Below, in pieces: positions 46,613 to 57,075 of a stretch of 64,000 bases of DNA. The first letter of the stretch is position 1; every line of letters starts with the position of its first letter. The position numbers and the translations under genes are program-made. The notes beneath the pieces are model-generated. The model had not been told where the DNA came from and did no database searches. It worked only from the letters and a program-made list of their open reading frames with translations. This stretch comes from Siphonodentalium dalli (Eukaryota; Mollusca; Scaphopoda; Gadilida; Siphonodentaliidae), in NCBI GenBank assembly GCA_032622095.1, contig CP136065.1, positions 39,807,503-39,871,502 of the forward strand, in the 5' to 3' direction.

Positions 46613-46738
46613 ATCAACGTCGTGTTCGATGCATCTGTCGGCGTATATAAGTGTCTGATGTCAGTATATATACTACAGTATGTAGTTCGGCATCAGACAC
46701 TTCTGTGCGCCGACATATGCATCGAAAATGACGTTGGT
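46613..46738. mobile_element. Foldback element, about 55-bp arms
   Basis: TCAACGTCGTGTTCGATGCA at the left pairs with TGCATCGAAAATGACGTTGG at the right. Arms extend inward through 'tgtcggcg' and 'aagtgtctgatg' with a few mismatches, leaving a TA-rich loop. Confidence 0.8.
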
Positions 46739-46803
46739 TTCATATATATTTTCCACTCAGTACTATCTGAGTGTGCCGACCCAGGCGTTGTCACCTCCCT
46801 ATC

Positions 46804-47203
46804 TTAACCCTTTACCCAACAGAAGGGCCCTGTGCCAATGCATTCTCTTATATATACGAGTCGACCATAGGTCGCCTCGCATATATAAGAGAATGCATTG
46901 GCTTAACACATTAAAAATTATAAAATTGTTAAAGAATGTAAGAAAAAATGGTAAAATGTGTTAAAAAAAGATTTTTTTTAGGCCAATGCATTCTCTTATA
47001 TATGGGAGGCGACCTATGGTCGACTCGCATATATAAGAGAATGCATTGGCACAGGGCATAACTGTAACCATCACAATGTTGTCAATGAGCCGGTTCCAAT
47101 GATATCCATATTTGTATGGTTCTATTGAGACAGACCCAAGATAATTTAGGCTGTTGAAGCTTTATTTGGCCGGTTTTGGCCGGTTTGTTGGGTAAAGGGT
47201 TAA
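46804..47203. mobile_element. Class B cassette MITE, complete
   Basis: TTAACCCTTTACCCAACAG to TGTTGGGTAAAGGGTTAA with TTAA on both sides and a total of 400 bp. Cassettes lie at 46834-46902 and 46982-47050. Same orientation as the 23706 copy, from which it differs by few bases. Confidence 0.92.
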
Positions 47204-47361
47204 AAAACAAATGTGTTTATTGTTCTATCCCAGTTCATAGAAAATGATTGAACAAAAAAAAAGTTATTGATGATAGAAGCTCCCGTTGACTGGTCTTTCT
47301 GACTCGGAATTATTATTTGACACCCCCGAATCTTTACAGTTCGAGGAAGAGGTACACGTCT

Positions 47362-47871
47362 TTAACCCTTTCATGACGGAAGCTGCGCTGGTGCGACATT
47401 AAAGACTCTGTGCCAATGCATTTTCTTATATATGTATACATAAGAGAATGTTTTGGCCTAACAATCTTTTTTATCATTGTTTCTTACATCCTTTAACAAA
47501 TTTTATCATTTTTTAAAAATAATTTTGTATTACATTCTTTAATAATGTATATGATTTTTTTTTATAATTTTTGTCTTATATTCTTTAACAATTTGAATTA
47601 TTTTTCTTTTCTTCTAAAAAATGTTATCCTGTTTTATCAGTTTTTCTTACATTCTTTATCAATATTTTTATAATTTTTTCTTACATTCTTCAACAATTTT
47701 TATCATTTATTTCATTATTTCTTACACCCTTTTACAATTCTTTTAAATTTTTTCTTACATTTTTTAACGATTATAAAAAGTAATATCAAATTTGTTAGGC
47801 CAATGCATTCTCTTATATGCGAGGCGACCTATGGTCGACTCGATTATGTAAGATAATGCATTGGCACAGGG
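47362..47871. mobile_element. Chimeric cassette MITE: class C left end, A/B-like interior
   Basis: TTAACCCTTTCATGACGGAA and 'agctgcgctggtgcgacatt' are class C. The first cassette (47412-47457) has a shortened centre. The spacer of about 340 bp is made of degenerate repeats of 'ttcttacattctttaacaat', unlike the 27-bp class C spacer. The second cassette (47799-47864) has the A/B centre (GCGACCTATGGTCGA) and ends GGCACAGGGTC. No class C right terminus follows. Confidence 0.7.
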
Positions 47872-49559
47872 TCAGTGATAGGGAGACATTCTTGTGTTGT
47901 TCCCACTAGTTCTCGTGTTGGGATTTGAAATGTTTATATTATTTTGCATGTCTTAAATTGCACATCAAAATACTGTTGGCTTCACAGTTTGTCATCTGGA
48001 TGTTTGAGTATTAAAAGAAGACCAAAAATGAAGAAAACATTTATTATTTTATTCACATATAAAATGGAATCAGTATCTTTTCGCAACTGGCAAACAATTT
48101 GACGATACAAGGGTCCATTGTACCGGTTGCCAAGGGTTGTTTCATGAAAATTGTCTGTATCTGGAAATACGTTAAGAGTTGATGGCGTGCTTAAATGACC
48201 ATATTACCCCGCTCTATCCTATATTTGGCGTAACTGTTCGTATGTGTGCGTGTTTTACAGTACAGAACTGCTATGCATGCAACGCCGTGATAATGTTAGC
48301 AATATGCTTCATAAGTCCGAACACATTTGGGCTGTGCTATTCTAGAAATTGCATTCGGCTATTAACCACATTTTGTGATTTGGAACACTCTGTCACAAAG
48401 CAGACAATCCATAGTTTCATGTGTTAAGGGGTCGTGTATCTTGGTTTCGCGACGGGGAGCCGCTCTATGGTACAATGCAACTTTGGCTTTTAAACCCACC
48501 GATGTCGAATGTGTTAATCGAATGTTTGTGAAACACAATGTCGCTCAAATCTGAACCAGCGTGGGGCAGTCTTCAAGGATCTCTTGGACCGTTTGTGCTA
48601 GCAATCTAAGCGAACAACACGACAAACACACATGGATGTTAATTTTCTCTGTTTTGTTCTTCAGGGAATTTGATGGGGCTGTGTTTGATATTGGTTCATT
48701 TCCTACGATCATTGAGTCGTTTTCAATCTAAACGTTTGATAACCCAGAACTATGAGTTAGCGAGTAGCTCTCTATTGCTGTCGGATCGGTAGGTTTCTGT
48801 CGAGCAAATAAAGCGAGATGAGCATAACAAAGGACTGGCCACAATTATTATCCGTGGACGCTGTCGATGGATGTTTCCGATGAACGCCCAGTTGGAAGGG
48901 TTCAAGGAGTTAATTATCGCCCACGCCACGTCATGTGCGCCTAATAATTCAGCAAGCCCAACACGTGCAAAGTATGTAAATTCTTGCAATTAAGGCAAAA
49001 ATCGTTAAAGTCCCGAAATTATTTGGCAATGAAAAGAAATTGCACTGTTCATTTCCGAGTTACGACCATGGGGGTCTATTGTTGAGTTTATACATGCGCC
49101 AGCTTTCCATGTCGTAATTGGTGGCGCTGAATAGCATAGCCTCTAGGTATGTGGAATATAATTTGTCAAATAATTCGTGCCATAAAAAAATAATTATGAA
49201 ATGGAGTTTTCAGAAAACCCTTGTACCATCATGTATAGTGAACAGGGATACAATTCTATACGAATTACAAGCATGTGTTGTTTATGGGTGCGCATTCGAT
49301 CATCATTAATGTTCACTTTTACTTAGATAGTGTTGTCATGACTCTCAAAAAGTCATACATTCTTAGTTATATTAGAAAACCCATGTGAAATTTTAAAGCG
49401 ATATAAAAATTTCTAGCCTCAACTTAATGCTTTCTAAGCTGTGTGTGTTAATTTGCGATACTTCGTAAACAAGAGCTGGCCCTTGGAAAACATCTGTTGC
49501 TTATACATTTAATATACGGGATCCATCATCGGGTTATGTGCAAAATACCATCAATCGTA
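47872..49559. other. No gene recognised
   Basis: Frames at 48179-48427 (Cys- and Ile-rich), 48750-48989 and 49118-49309 have no motif that I can assign. No splice or codon-bias argument supports them. Confidence 0.4.
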
Positions 49560-49945
49560 TATGGCCACATATTTCGGAGGAAGTGCGTTGTGCTGCTCCA
49601 GAATGGCAGATAAAGAATTTCGGAGGAAGTGGGTTCTAATCCAAGTTCAGACCGATACGCTTCTCAACTCTCGGTGAAAGTGCTGCCATTTTAAGGATGT
49701 CCCCGTAACCGATGTGGTTAGGTCGTGTGCTGGAAGAGGTTGGTGCGGGTTCGAACCTCGGCATGGGCGAAAATCGGGACAGATTTTCAAGCTAAAGCCG
49801 ACATTGATCTGGTTTGAGGGACATCTCAATGTGCCATTCCGACCGACACATGGCCATTTCGATAAGAAATGAGAATTTGTTCACGCTCACTGACTTGAGC
49901 AAATATGAAGCAATGAACAATCATACTGAGTCCGTGCCTCCATAA
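49560..49945 (+). mobile_element. tRNA-derived SINE, near full length, family V
   Basis: 5' flank 'tttcggaggaagtg.gtt' (twice), then 'cagaccgatacgcttctcaa' and 'ctctcggtgaaag'. The head is GGATGTCCCCGTAACCGATG, an A box within TGTGGTTAGGTCGTG, and a B box GGGTTCGAACCTCGG at about 49749. The body has 'gagggacatctcaatgtgcc', 'ccatttcgataagaaatgag', 'gttcacgctcactgacttga' and 'tgagtccgtgcctccataa'. The body matches the inverted copy at 8519 along its length, which defines the family. Confidence 0.75.
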
Positions 49946-50628
49946 CTCTGATATATATAACAATGTCGTCTGGCCCAAACTGCGATAACGTGAAAGACGA
50001 TTTGCATATATTATGCATGAGTTGTGTTTAAAAGTACATGTATATGTACATGTGCGACTATAATTTGTGTGGTAGTCAAGATAGAGATCGGCTCTCTAAA
50101 ATGTTAACCAGATAGCTGTTTTCTTTTTGATCCCCAAAAAAAAAAAGAGGCTATACCAAGAAAGGAATTTCTCAAAGCCAAATATCGCGGCCGCTTTAAT
50201 CCATGAGCGAATATAGATTCTACCAATCACAGCCATAATATATCGACAATCAATCATCGTTCTTCACAAACAAAATATTAGAAGTGTGCGCACAACATGC
50301 GCTCGAAAAGTTTGGTTCCCAGAGAACTCATACAATGGCTAAGGCCCGCGGGTTATCTCCGTTCTCAGAAGTTGTATAATCGCCGCCTTCTACACTGCAC
50401 AAAGAAATCGCCTCCTCTTAACGTCGATTCGTCGTATTGATCATGAAAGGCATTTTGAGAAAATTGTGTTATTTTAAAGAAGTATGATTTTATATTAGAT
50501 GATCGATAATATCGCGAGGAGATACAGTTGCTCTGTTGTCAGTCTTTGAAGTTTCTGTGGTTCCCTCTTTCGGGAAATGCCTTAAGACACGACTGAACCA
50601 GTTGTTGTGTAACTTCAAGCCAATCGGC
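49946..50628. other. No gene recognised
   Basis: Mixed DNA. A run of A near 50140 and a short minus-strand frame at 50490-50684 that runs into the palindrome. Confidence 0.4.
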
Positions 50629-50834
50629 TTAACCCTTTCAGTGCCAAGTCCGATTTTTGTATCAACCCATATTTCCTTGAGCATTTTTCAAATTTATTGA
50701 TTATAATAATGTGATACATTGATGGAAAGAGCTCTTTCCATCAATGTATCACATTATTATAATCAATAAATTTGAAAAATGATCAAGGTAATATGGGTTG
50801 ATACAAAAATCGGACTTGGCACTAAAAGGGTTAA
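50629..50834. mobile_element. 206-bp near-perfect palindromic MITE, TTAA on both sides
   Basis: TTAACCCTTTCAGTGCCAAG at the left and CTTGGCACTAAAAGGGTTAA at the right. The two 103-bp halves are reverse complements with only about three mismatches, centred exactly at AAAGAG|CTCTTT (50731/50732). The CCCTTT terminus and TTAA site again fit piggyBac-type mobilisation. It has no loop and no coding capacity. Confidence 0.95.
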
Positions 50835-50934
50835 TCTGATATGTCTCAGGAGATGAATGTGATCTTATTCTTTCTGGTGGATGCGTTGCTTTATGAAACC
50901 AAGGTACCCGCCACACTTAACATGGGAAAGATAA

Positions 50935-51185
50935 GATACGATTGATCGTCCAGCGATAACAATTGATTGTCACACTATACCCAGCTAAACTTGAAATGAC
51001 CTACGATATTTATATTTCCGATCAGATCATTCTGTTTCGACAGTGCTGATTCAACGCAAGTCGTTGATGTAATAATAGGTTAACCGACTAAGTGGAAACG
51101 AGCGAGAAAGTGTGTAAAGCAATAAGATTATGACAAAGCATTGACTCGTATAACTGAACGGATACCCGGTTAGCTAAACAATTGT
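50935..51185 (+). repeat. Dispersed repeat family F, best-preserved copy
   Basis: 'acgatatttatatttccgat', 'cagatcattctgtttcgaca' and 'gtggaaacgagcgagaaag', followed by 'gaacggatacccggttagct', define the order seen in parts at 17640, 19338, 54465, 55130 and 57940. Confidence 0.5.
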
Positions 51186-51499
51186 CAGCATACGCCAGAA
51201 ATCAAGACCTAATTGTGACGCACAGATATAGTTGGATGGCCGAACGCCTCTTTATATTTATTTGGCCCTCCCCCAACAACGTTGTTAGATTGGTTGAAAT
51301 TGTCATGCAGTTCGTCCAATGTACATGTCAAATCATGGCAGACACAAATGACTGCCAGTGGTCCAGTAGGTACGGTACATAGCTCATTAGGCCGACATAA
51401 GGCGCACAGCAATGATAGAGCTGGTTCGATTCCGGATATGTGCGAATCTGTTATCCACGCAAAAGGAAAGCATACCGATTTCTGTACATGTCAGTTCTT

Positions 51500-51765
51500 T
51501 GTATATAGTCGAACCCATGTTCAGACAGATACAGTTCACAACTCTCGGTGAAAGGACTTCATTTAAAGGATGTCCATTTATTCGAGAGGGTTAGTTCGTA
51601 GATAAGAGCAGTCTTGGCTAAACAATGTTGGCGCGGGTTCGAACGCCGACATGGGCGAAATGATCTGAGTTGAGGAACATCTCAATGTACCATTCCGATA
51701 AATACATGGCCATTTCGATAAAAAATGATACTATGTTGACGCTTAAGAAAGCAAGCTATCACTTA
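51500..51765 (+). mobile_element. tRNA-derived SINE, family V
   Basis: 'cgaacccatgttcagacaga', 'caactctcggtgaaagga', head 'aggatgtcc', B box GGGTTCGAACGCCGACATGG at about 51637, then 'gaggaacatctcaatgtacc', 'acatggccatttcgataaaa' and 'atgttgacgctta'. The 3' part is shorter than in the 49560 copy. Confidence 0.68.
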
Positions 51766-51983
51766 TAGCTATCACTTAACAGGTTCCTTGGTCGATCACG
51801 CGGTTTGATCACGTGTCGAAGCTACGCATAATTGTCGTGAGTGAAACTAGTCGCCGCATTTGTCTTCAATTCACGACACTTTATAGAGAGTAAATGTACT
51901 GTTGGTATATGATGAATACATTATATAATGAATATAATTTATCAGCCCCGTTTTCAAGTTTGTATGGAATTATATCTGTTCAG

Positions 51984-52376
51984 CATAATTTACTCTGTGA
52001 TTTACTCTGTGATTTACTCTGTGATTTACTCTGTGAGTTACTCTGTGGTTTACTCTGTGATTTACTCTGTGAGTTACTCTGTGAGTTACTCTGTGATTTA
52101 CTCTGTGATTTACTCTGTGATTTCCTCTGTGATTTACTCTGTGAGTTACTCTGTGATTTCCTCTGTGGTTTACTCTGTGATTTACTCTGTGATTTCCTCT
52201 GTGATTTACTCTGTGGTTTACTCTGTGATTTACTCTGTGATTTCCTCTGTGATTTACTCTGTGATTTCCTCTGTGATTTACTCTGTGATTTACTCTGTGA
52301 TTTACTCTGTGAGTTACTCTGTGAGTTACTCTGTGATTTACTCTGTGATTTACTCTGTGAGTTACTCTGTGAGTTA
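51984..52376. repeat. 12-bp minisatellite, about 32 units
   Basis: Unit TTACTCTGTGAT, with four main variants: GATTTA, GAGTTA, GGTTTA and GATTTC at the junction. Because 12 is a multiple of three, two plus-strand frames stay open (repeats of LLCD/LLCE and of IYSV/SYSV). These frames are products of the repeat. Confidence 0.95.
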
Positions 52377-52453
52377 CATGCTCTTTCTAGATACGTGAAT
52401 TGAAGTTAAAAAGTCCGTAGAATTATGAATCTGAATCAAATTCCACCGTGTAT

Positions 52454-52548
52454 TAGTCCTTAAATCTTCATGCCTTACATCCATCATATGGACATTTAGT
52501 CCTTAAATCTTCATGCCTTACATCCATCATATGGACATTTAGTCCTTT
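52454..52548. repeat. 43-bp tandem repeat, two units and a partial third
   Basis: 'tagtccttaaatcttcatgc' starts at 52454 and 52497, and TAGTCCTT again at 52540. The two full units are identical. Confidence 0.92.
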
Positions 52549-52623
52549 CGCAAGAGATTGTTTAGTAAAATAACGAAACCAAGTCCTGTCAATTTACTGA
52601 TTAGTCCTATACATTCAACCAAC

Positions 52624-52700
52624 GTCCGTAATTTTACAGAATAATGAGCTGGGCAATATTTTCCCAGCACTTTATTCCGTAAAAATACAGAAATCCTAGG
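52624..52700. repeat. Imperfect hairpin with GCTGGG/CCCAGC centre
   Basis: 'tccgtaattttacagaataa' pairs with 'ttattccgtaaaaatacaga', with GCTGGG and CCCAGC enclosing a 9-bp loop. Probably a small foldback repeat; 'ctaacagtg' lies just downstream. Confidence 0.65.
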
Positions 52701-52715
52701 CCTTTCTAACAGTGT

Positions 52716-54464
52716 TTAGACATTCAATTACGCTATGTGGCTCCGGTATAACACATCAATTCGTGTTGGATATCGAGATAATAAGATTTATAGGATCCAC
52801 ACAAAACGTCGCTACTCTCGAAGGTAATCATGACCTTATGGCACATTCCTTGTGGGCCACACATTATATACACACGGATGGCGCTTGTGATTCTTCCTTA
52901 CACAATATATGTTTGTCGTATAACTTTCAATTATTCATTGTGATATTTCATTCTGATAAATTGTGGTTTTCCATATCGAACATTCATTTGTGCATCTATC
53001 TGTCTAATATATAGACACATCTGTCTAATGTAGGCAGAAAAACATAGGTAGTGTCTATGAGACCACTGAGTTCTATTCCACCGATACGACACAATATATA
53101 TATTACCACTTAAATAATGCTGACAGAGTAGAGACGACATTCTTCGAAAGCACACGTTCTGGTATATCTGCCAGTCTAGAATGGTTTTTGACTCCCTTAT
53201 GTTCAACTATTTATAATTGTATCGAAATATCAAATTTAAATTGATATATAGGATTCAGGCCTCACAGTAAAGTGATGTGGAATATTCTACTGAGGTAATG
53301 GCTGCGGACACGCGTACCACAGTAGCGATGGCATAGTAGGCGTGACAATTTATTATGGTGGAGATTGGTGACAATTGATCGTAATAAGTATGTGCCATAG
53401 CTAGACATGTTGCCCACTGAGTTTCCGCACAATTAGTCGACTGGACCAATTAACCCATTGCGTTTCACCAAGGTTGATCTCTACTCATTACGTTTTGCTG
53501 CATTGTATTCTCTACGATATAATATATGCGATATATTTATTTATCTCACGTGACTATCTAAGCCTTATCCACGCTTGTGATTGGTTGCTTGCCATTCACT
53601 GTTATCGATAGTGTTCAACGACACGATAGTGGCCTCCTAATTTTAGCACACCCACTATCGCTTGGAAAATCCAGAAATATATTTATAGCATGCCCACTAT
53701 TCCGGGGAGGTAATTTGACAGTCATCATCTCCGCCTCGCTGCAAAAGTTCAACATTTGTTGTCCAAAATGTCTTTGTAATCGACAACTAGAGCACAATAA
53801 ATGATCATAAGCAAATTCTTTATGTTATTTGTGATGTTTTACCCATGTTTGATGTGGCGATTTATCATGTTCATTTCTGCGCTGATCACAATATCGCTTC
53901 GATATTTTTGTCTATTTTCTTAGTTCGCGCTACGAAATTTTGTAAACGAATCTTTTGAACTGACATCATTGTTTAACAACAACATCAACAACGATGTTCG
54001 CTTTCCATTGCAAGTCAAAATGGCAACAATTATTCCTGAGGAAGAAAATTTAAGATTTGCCAAATTAGAAGCCGGGGAAAGCAAAACAAATAAAAGAAGA
54101 AAAAAAATTTGCACTGAAAATTTTGAATTAATTCTGCAATGAAAAGGGAATACAGGATTGTGAATTGTTTGACATTATTGGTCCTGGGACAGAATGAAGA
54201 ACGTTCGATGAAATATAATAAATATTGCACGGCTTGTCGGTGACTGTGCCAAAAATAGTGGTCCTCTGTGGAGCCTCCGGCTCGGGGACTATTCCTCCCC
54301 TCGTGCAATATTTATAAAATAGACCATCGGAAACCAACTGAAAAAATCGTTTTTCCGGATACCCGAATACGGATACAATTACATCCTGCTAATTGCAGGC
54401 ATAATGCAACCCAATTAAATATTTTGTCATCTCCACACTTATCCCGGTTGCTATAAAGTGCACC
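52716..54464. other. No gene recognised
   Basis: Several overlapping frames of 60-100 codons on both strands, none recognisable. At 53615-53705 'acgatagtgg' and 'cccactatcg' are inverted. 'taaagtgatgtggaatat' at 53270 echoes 35100 and 58800. Confidence 0.4.
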
Positions 54465-55250
54465 ACATCGTTCAGTGATAACAGTAGGCCCGATCTTACC
54501 CCGGGCAAAACTCGAAACGACCAGATACTGTAGCAATATGATACTTAGATTCCAGATCAGCTTAATCTGTTTCAGCAGTGAAGATTTTTTATGAAAGCCG
54601 CTGATATAACAGTATAACACCACCGATATCGAAAGCCGTTTTATGGCAAGGAAACTGTGTCTATCCGAACCCAATTGTGTGGAGTTGCCACCTCCTACCG
54701 ACAGTGGTTTGACACTATGCCTAACCATGTTGACCGGTCCGTGAGTATATCAAAATTATCATCTAAACGCACTCAGTACCCGACAGCAAGTTATAATACC
54801 ATACACTGGAGCTGCTATATGTACGATTCCCTTTGGTTATATGTGACCATTGCAAGTAACATTTTACGGTAAAACAATGAGGTGCCCAACTAAGAAAGGG
54901 GAAATATACTTGTTACGCTTCGGAATATATATTTCGCCAACATACACCCATTTGATAACAGAAACGAACATGTTACAGAAATAAAATATTTCTTCACAAC
55001 GAGAATAGTTTATTAAATCACAATTATCGGTAACTCAAAACTAATAGATCAAAACCAGAATGATTGTTCCAAAATCAATAGATTTTGATCAAAATCAATT
55101 AGGAACCAATATTTCTAAGAGTGTATGTGCATTGGGTAAAAGCCAACTCAAGTTGAAAGGAACGAGAAAGTGTGTCGAAACAGTAGAATTACACGACACC
55201 GTTGATGCGGATCGTATCAGCGCGCCGTATGACGAATCAATGCTAACTTA
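54465..55250 (+). repeat. Family F repeat fragments in otherwise unrecognised DNA
   Basis: 'gataacagtag', 'agattccagatcagcttaat' and 'ctgtttcagcagtga' (54490-54580), and 'aaggaacgagaaagtgtgtc' (55158), correspond to parts of 50935-51120. The intervening DNA shows no gene. Confidence 0.4.
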
Positions 55251-55924
55251 ATCATGTATACGGATTCCGTTTCGATAGCTAAATTATCGACACAAAATTA
55301 TGTTTTTTTTTGCGTTACGCTCATTTGTTCCATATAACGGAGTACGTGGTTCATTGACTTCCATATCGTTGATCATATGCATGCATATCGACATTTTTGC
55401 ACATATGTTGATTTTATTCACAGCGCTATTCTCGTACCACATATAATACTCGAGTATATTGACCGTATACAAGTGGAGTTCGACCAGGCTATTAGATTGC
55501 GAGTATTGGTTAACTCTCACAAAGGGTTCGAATGAAACCGGATCGGCCTCTGGTCCGACCCATGCATGGCCAGATAAACACCATCGGGAGGCCGCTAAAA
55601 GCCCCGATGTTCCGTCCTCTTATATCTGTTATTTCCCGATGATTCGATGAAAGGATATGCATCGATCGGCTTTCTGTAAACTCTGTCCCGTCCGGGAAAA
55701 GCATTCGAATAATGTACTTATAAGATTCGAGAGTACGACATGATTCCCGGAGATATGGCTTCATCTGTCCCCAGTGTCTGGGCACCGACACCACAAATGG
55801 CCGAACTCTTGGAATGTTCCTGTAAACAGACACGCTTGAACATCAAAAGTAGCTACTCGTATATGCTTGGCTTCGGAAGAGAAAGTTCAAAACATTCTCT
55901 TCCGAAACCAAGTACAAAACAATC
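55251..55924. other. No gene recognised
   Basis: Frames on both strands overlap (55510-55833 minus, 55459-55650 plus). A short inverted pair, 'ttcggaagagaaagttcaaaa' (55874-55894) and 'cattctcttccgaa', lies at 55874-55908. Confidence 0.4.
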
Positions 55925-56025
55925 GTGCTTCGAACCCAGACATGGGTGAAACTCTGGGCTGATCGGAATAAAGGGACGTCTCAATATACATACAGAAGGA
56001 CTGAACACAATATACCGAATCAGTG
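55925..56025 (+). mobile_element. SINE fragment, family V body
   Basis: GTGCTTCGAACCCAGACATG (B-box side), 'gctgatcggaataaaggga' and 'cgtctcaatatacat' match the region just after the B box of the full copies. It ends where the class A MITE begins. Confidence 0.5.
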
Positions 56026-56029
56026 CCTA

Positions 56030-57075
56030 TATGTGACCCGCCATATCAAATCCAGTCAGAAGTCGGGATTTTTATACCCTGTGCCAATGCATTCTCTTAT
56101 ATATGCGAGTCGACCATAGGTCGCCTCGCATATATAAGAGAATGCATTGGCTTAAAGGGGTACTGTACGCCATTTTCATTAAATTTCCGGTGACAACAAC
56201 GATCTAATATCGATAATATATAGAAACATAAGTAATTTGAGTCGAAGATGTATTCTGTAAACGCTCAGGTTAATAGGCTATCTCAAAATTTAATAATTTA
56301 AAAGTTAATAATTTGATATAAATTGAATTTATGACTGGAGCCATAAAATGGCGTCAATTAAATTACGAATTTGCGTAATCAAATAAAGTAAATGAGGGAT
56401 ACTGGCTTGTTAAACCGATCGCACACACGATCGCTTAAAATATTATGATGATACGGGGAGAACACTCAAGCCACTCACTGACTAGCGACGATACAATAAC
56501 TTAAATGATTATATGGGACTAGTATGCCTATAATATAACTTTTATTTGATTCATTTGGTTGAAAACTGTACAAAAATTACTCGACGACAATTTGTATTTT
56601 TGCATTCCGGTAAATTTGTCATCCGTAACACTACTTCGTACTCAACAGACTTTCAAATAATGAAAAAAGTGTTACCTTATTCTCAGACTCGGAGACTATA
56701 GAAACCAACAACAACATTTGGCGTACAGTACCCCTTTAACAATGTTTTATCAGTGTTTTTTAAATAAATGTTTCTTACAATTTTTAGGACATAAAATAAA
56801 AAAACATCCATTACCCTGCAGGGAGCCCCACACATATATAGAAGCACATAGAAGAGTGTCGTCTGCTCATGTTTGTCTGGGGCTCTGTATGGGTGAAATT
56901 ATAAAATTGTTAAAGAATACAAGAACAAATTATTAAAATTGTAAAACATTGTTAGGCCAATGCATTCTCTTATATATGCGAGGCGACCTATGGTCGACTC
57001 GCATATATAAGAAAATGCATTGGCACAAGTCATGGTAAAAAAATCCCGACTGGATTTGATATGGCGGGTCACATA
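56030..57075. mobile_element. Class A cassette MITE interrupted by another element
   Basis: Ends TATGTGACCCGCC and GGCGGGTCACATA, cassettes at 56083-56151 and 56956-57024, and spacer in the 11564 orientation. Without the insert at 56152-56739 the length is about 460 bp, the same as the uninterrupted copies at 1335 and 13071. The insert lies directly after the first cassette. Confidence 0.9.
56152..56739. mobile_element. Nested TTAA element, AGGGGTACTGTACGCC ends
   Basis: TTAA at 56152-56155 and 56736-56739 flank exact 16-bp inverted termini AGGGGTACTGTACGCC and GGCGTACAGTACCCCT. The host sequence at the site (gcTTAAcaat) corresponds to gcctaacaat in other class A copies. The interior is A/T-rich with no coding frame of note. 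The TTAA duplication suggests piggyBac-type insertion, though the terminus is not CCC. Confidence 0.9.

Noticed and set aside
49690-49770. Functional tRNA gene
   Set aside because: The A and B boxes are present, but no proper acceptor or anticodon stem forms and the same body follows in other copies. It is a SINE head.
51894-52403. 169-codon frame of LLCD/LLCE repeats, possible cysteine-rich repeat protein
   Set aside because: A 12-bp tandem repeat keeps two frames open at once. No conserved start context, signal peptide or non-repeat domain accompanies it.
53446-53470. TTAACCCATTGCG as a fourth TTAA MITE terminus
   Set aside because: No matching inverted end with TTAA was found within 1 kb.
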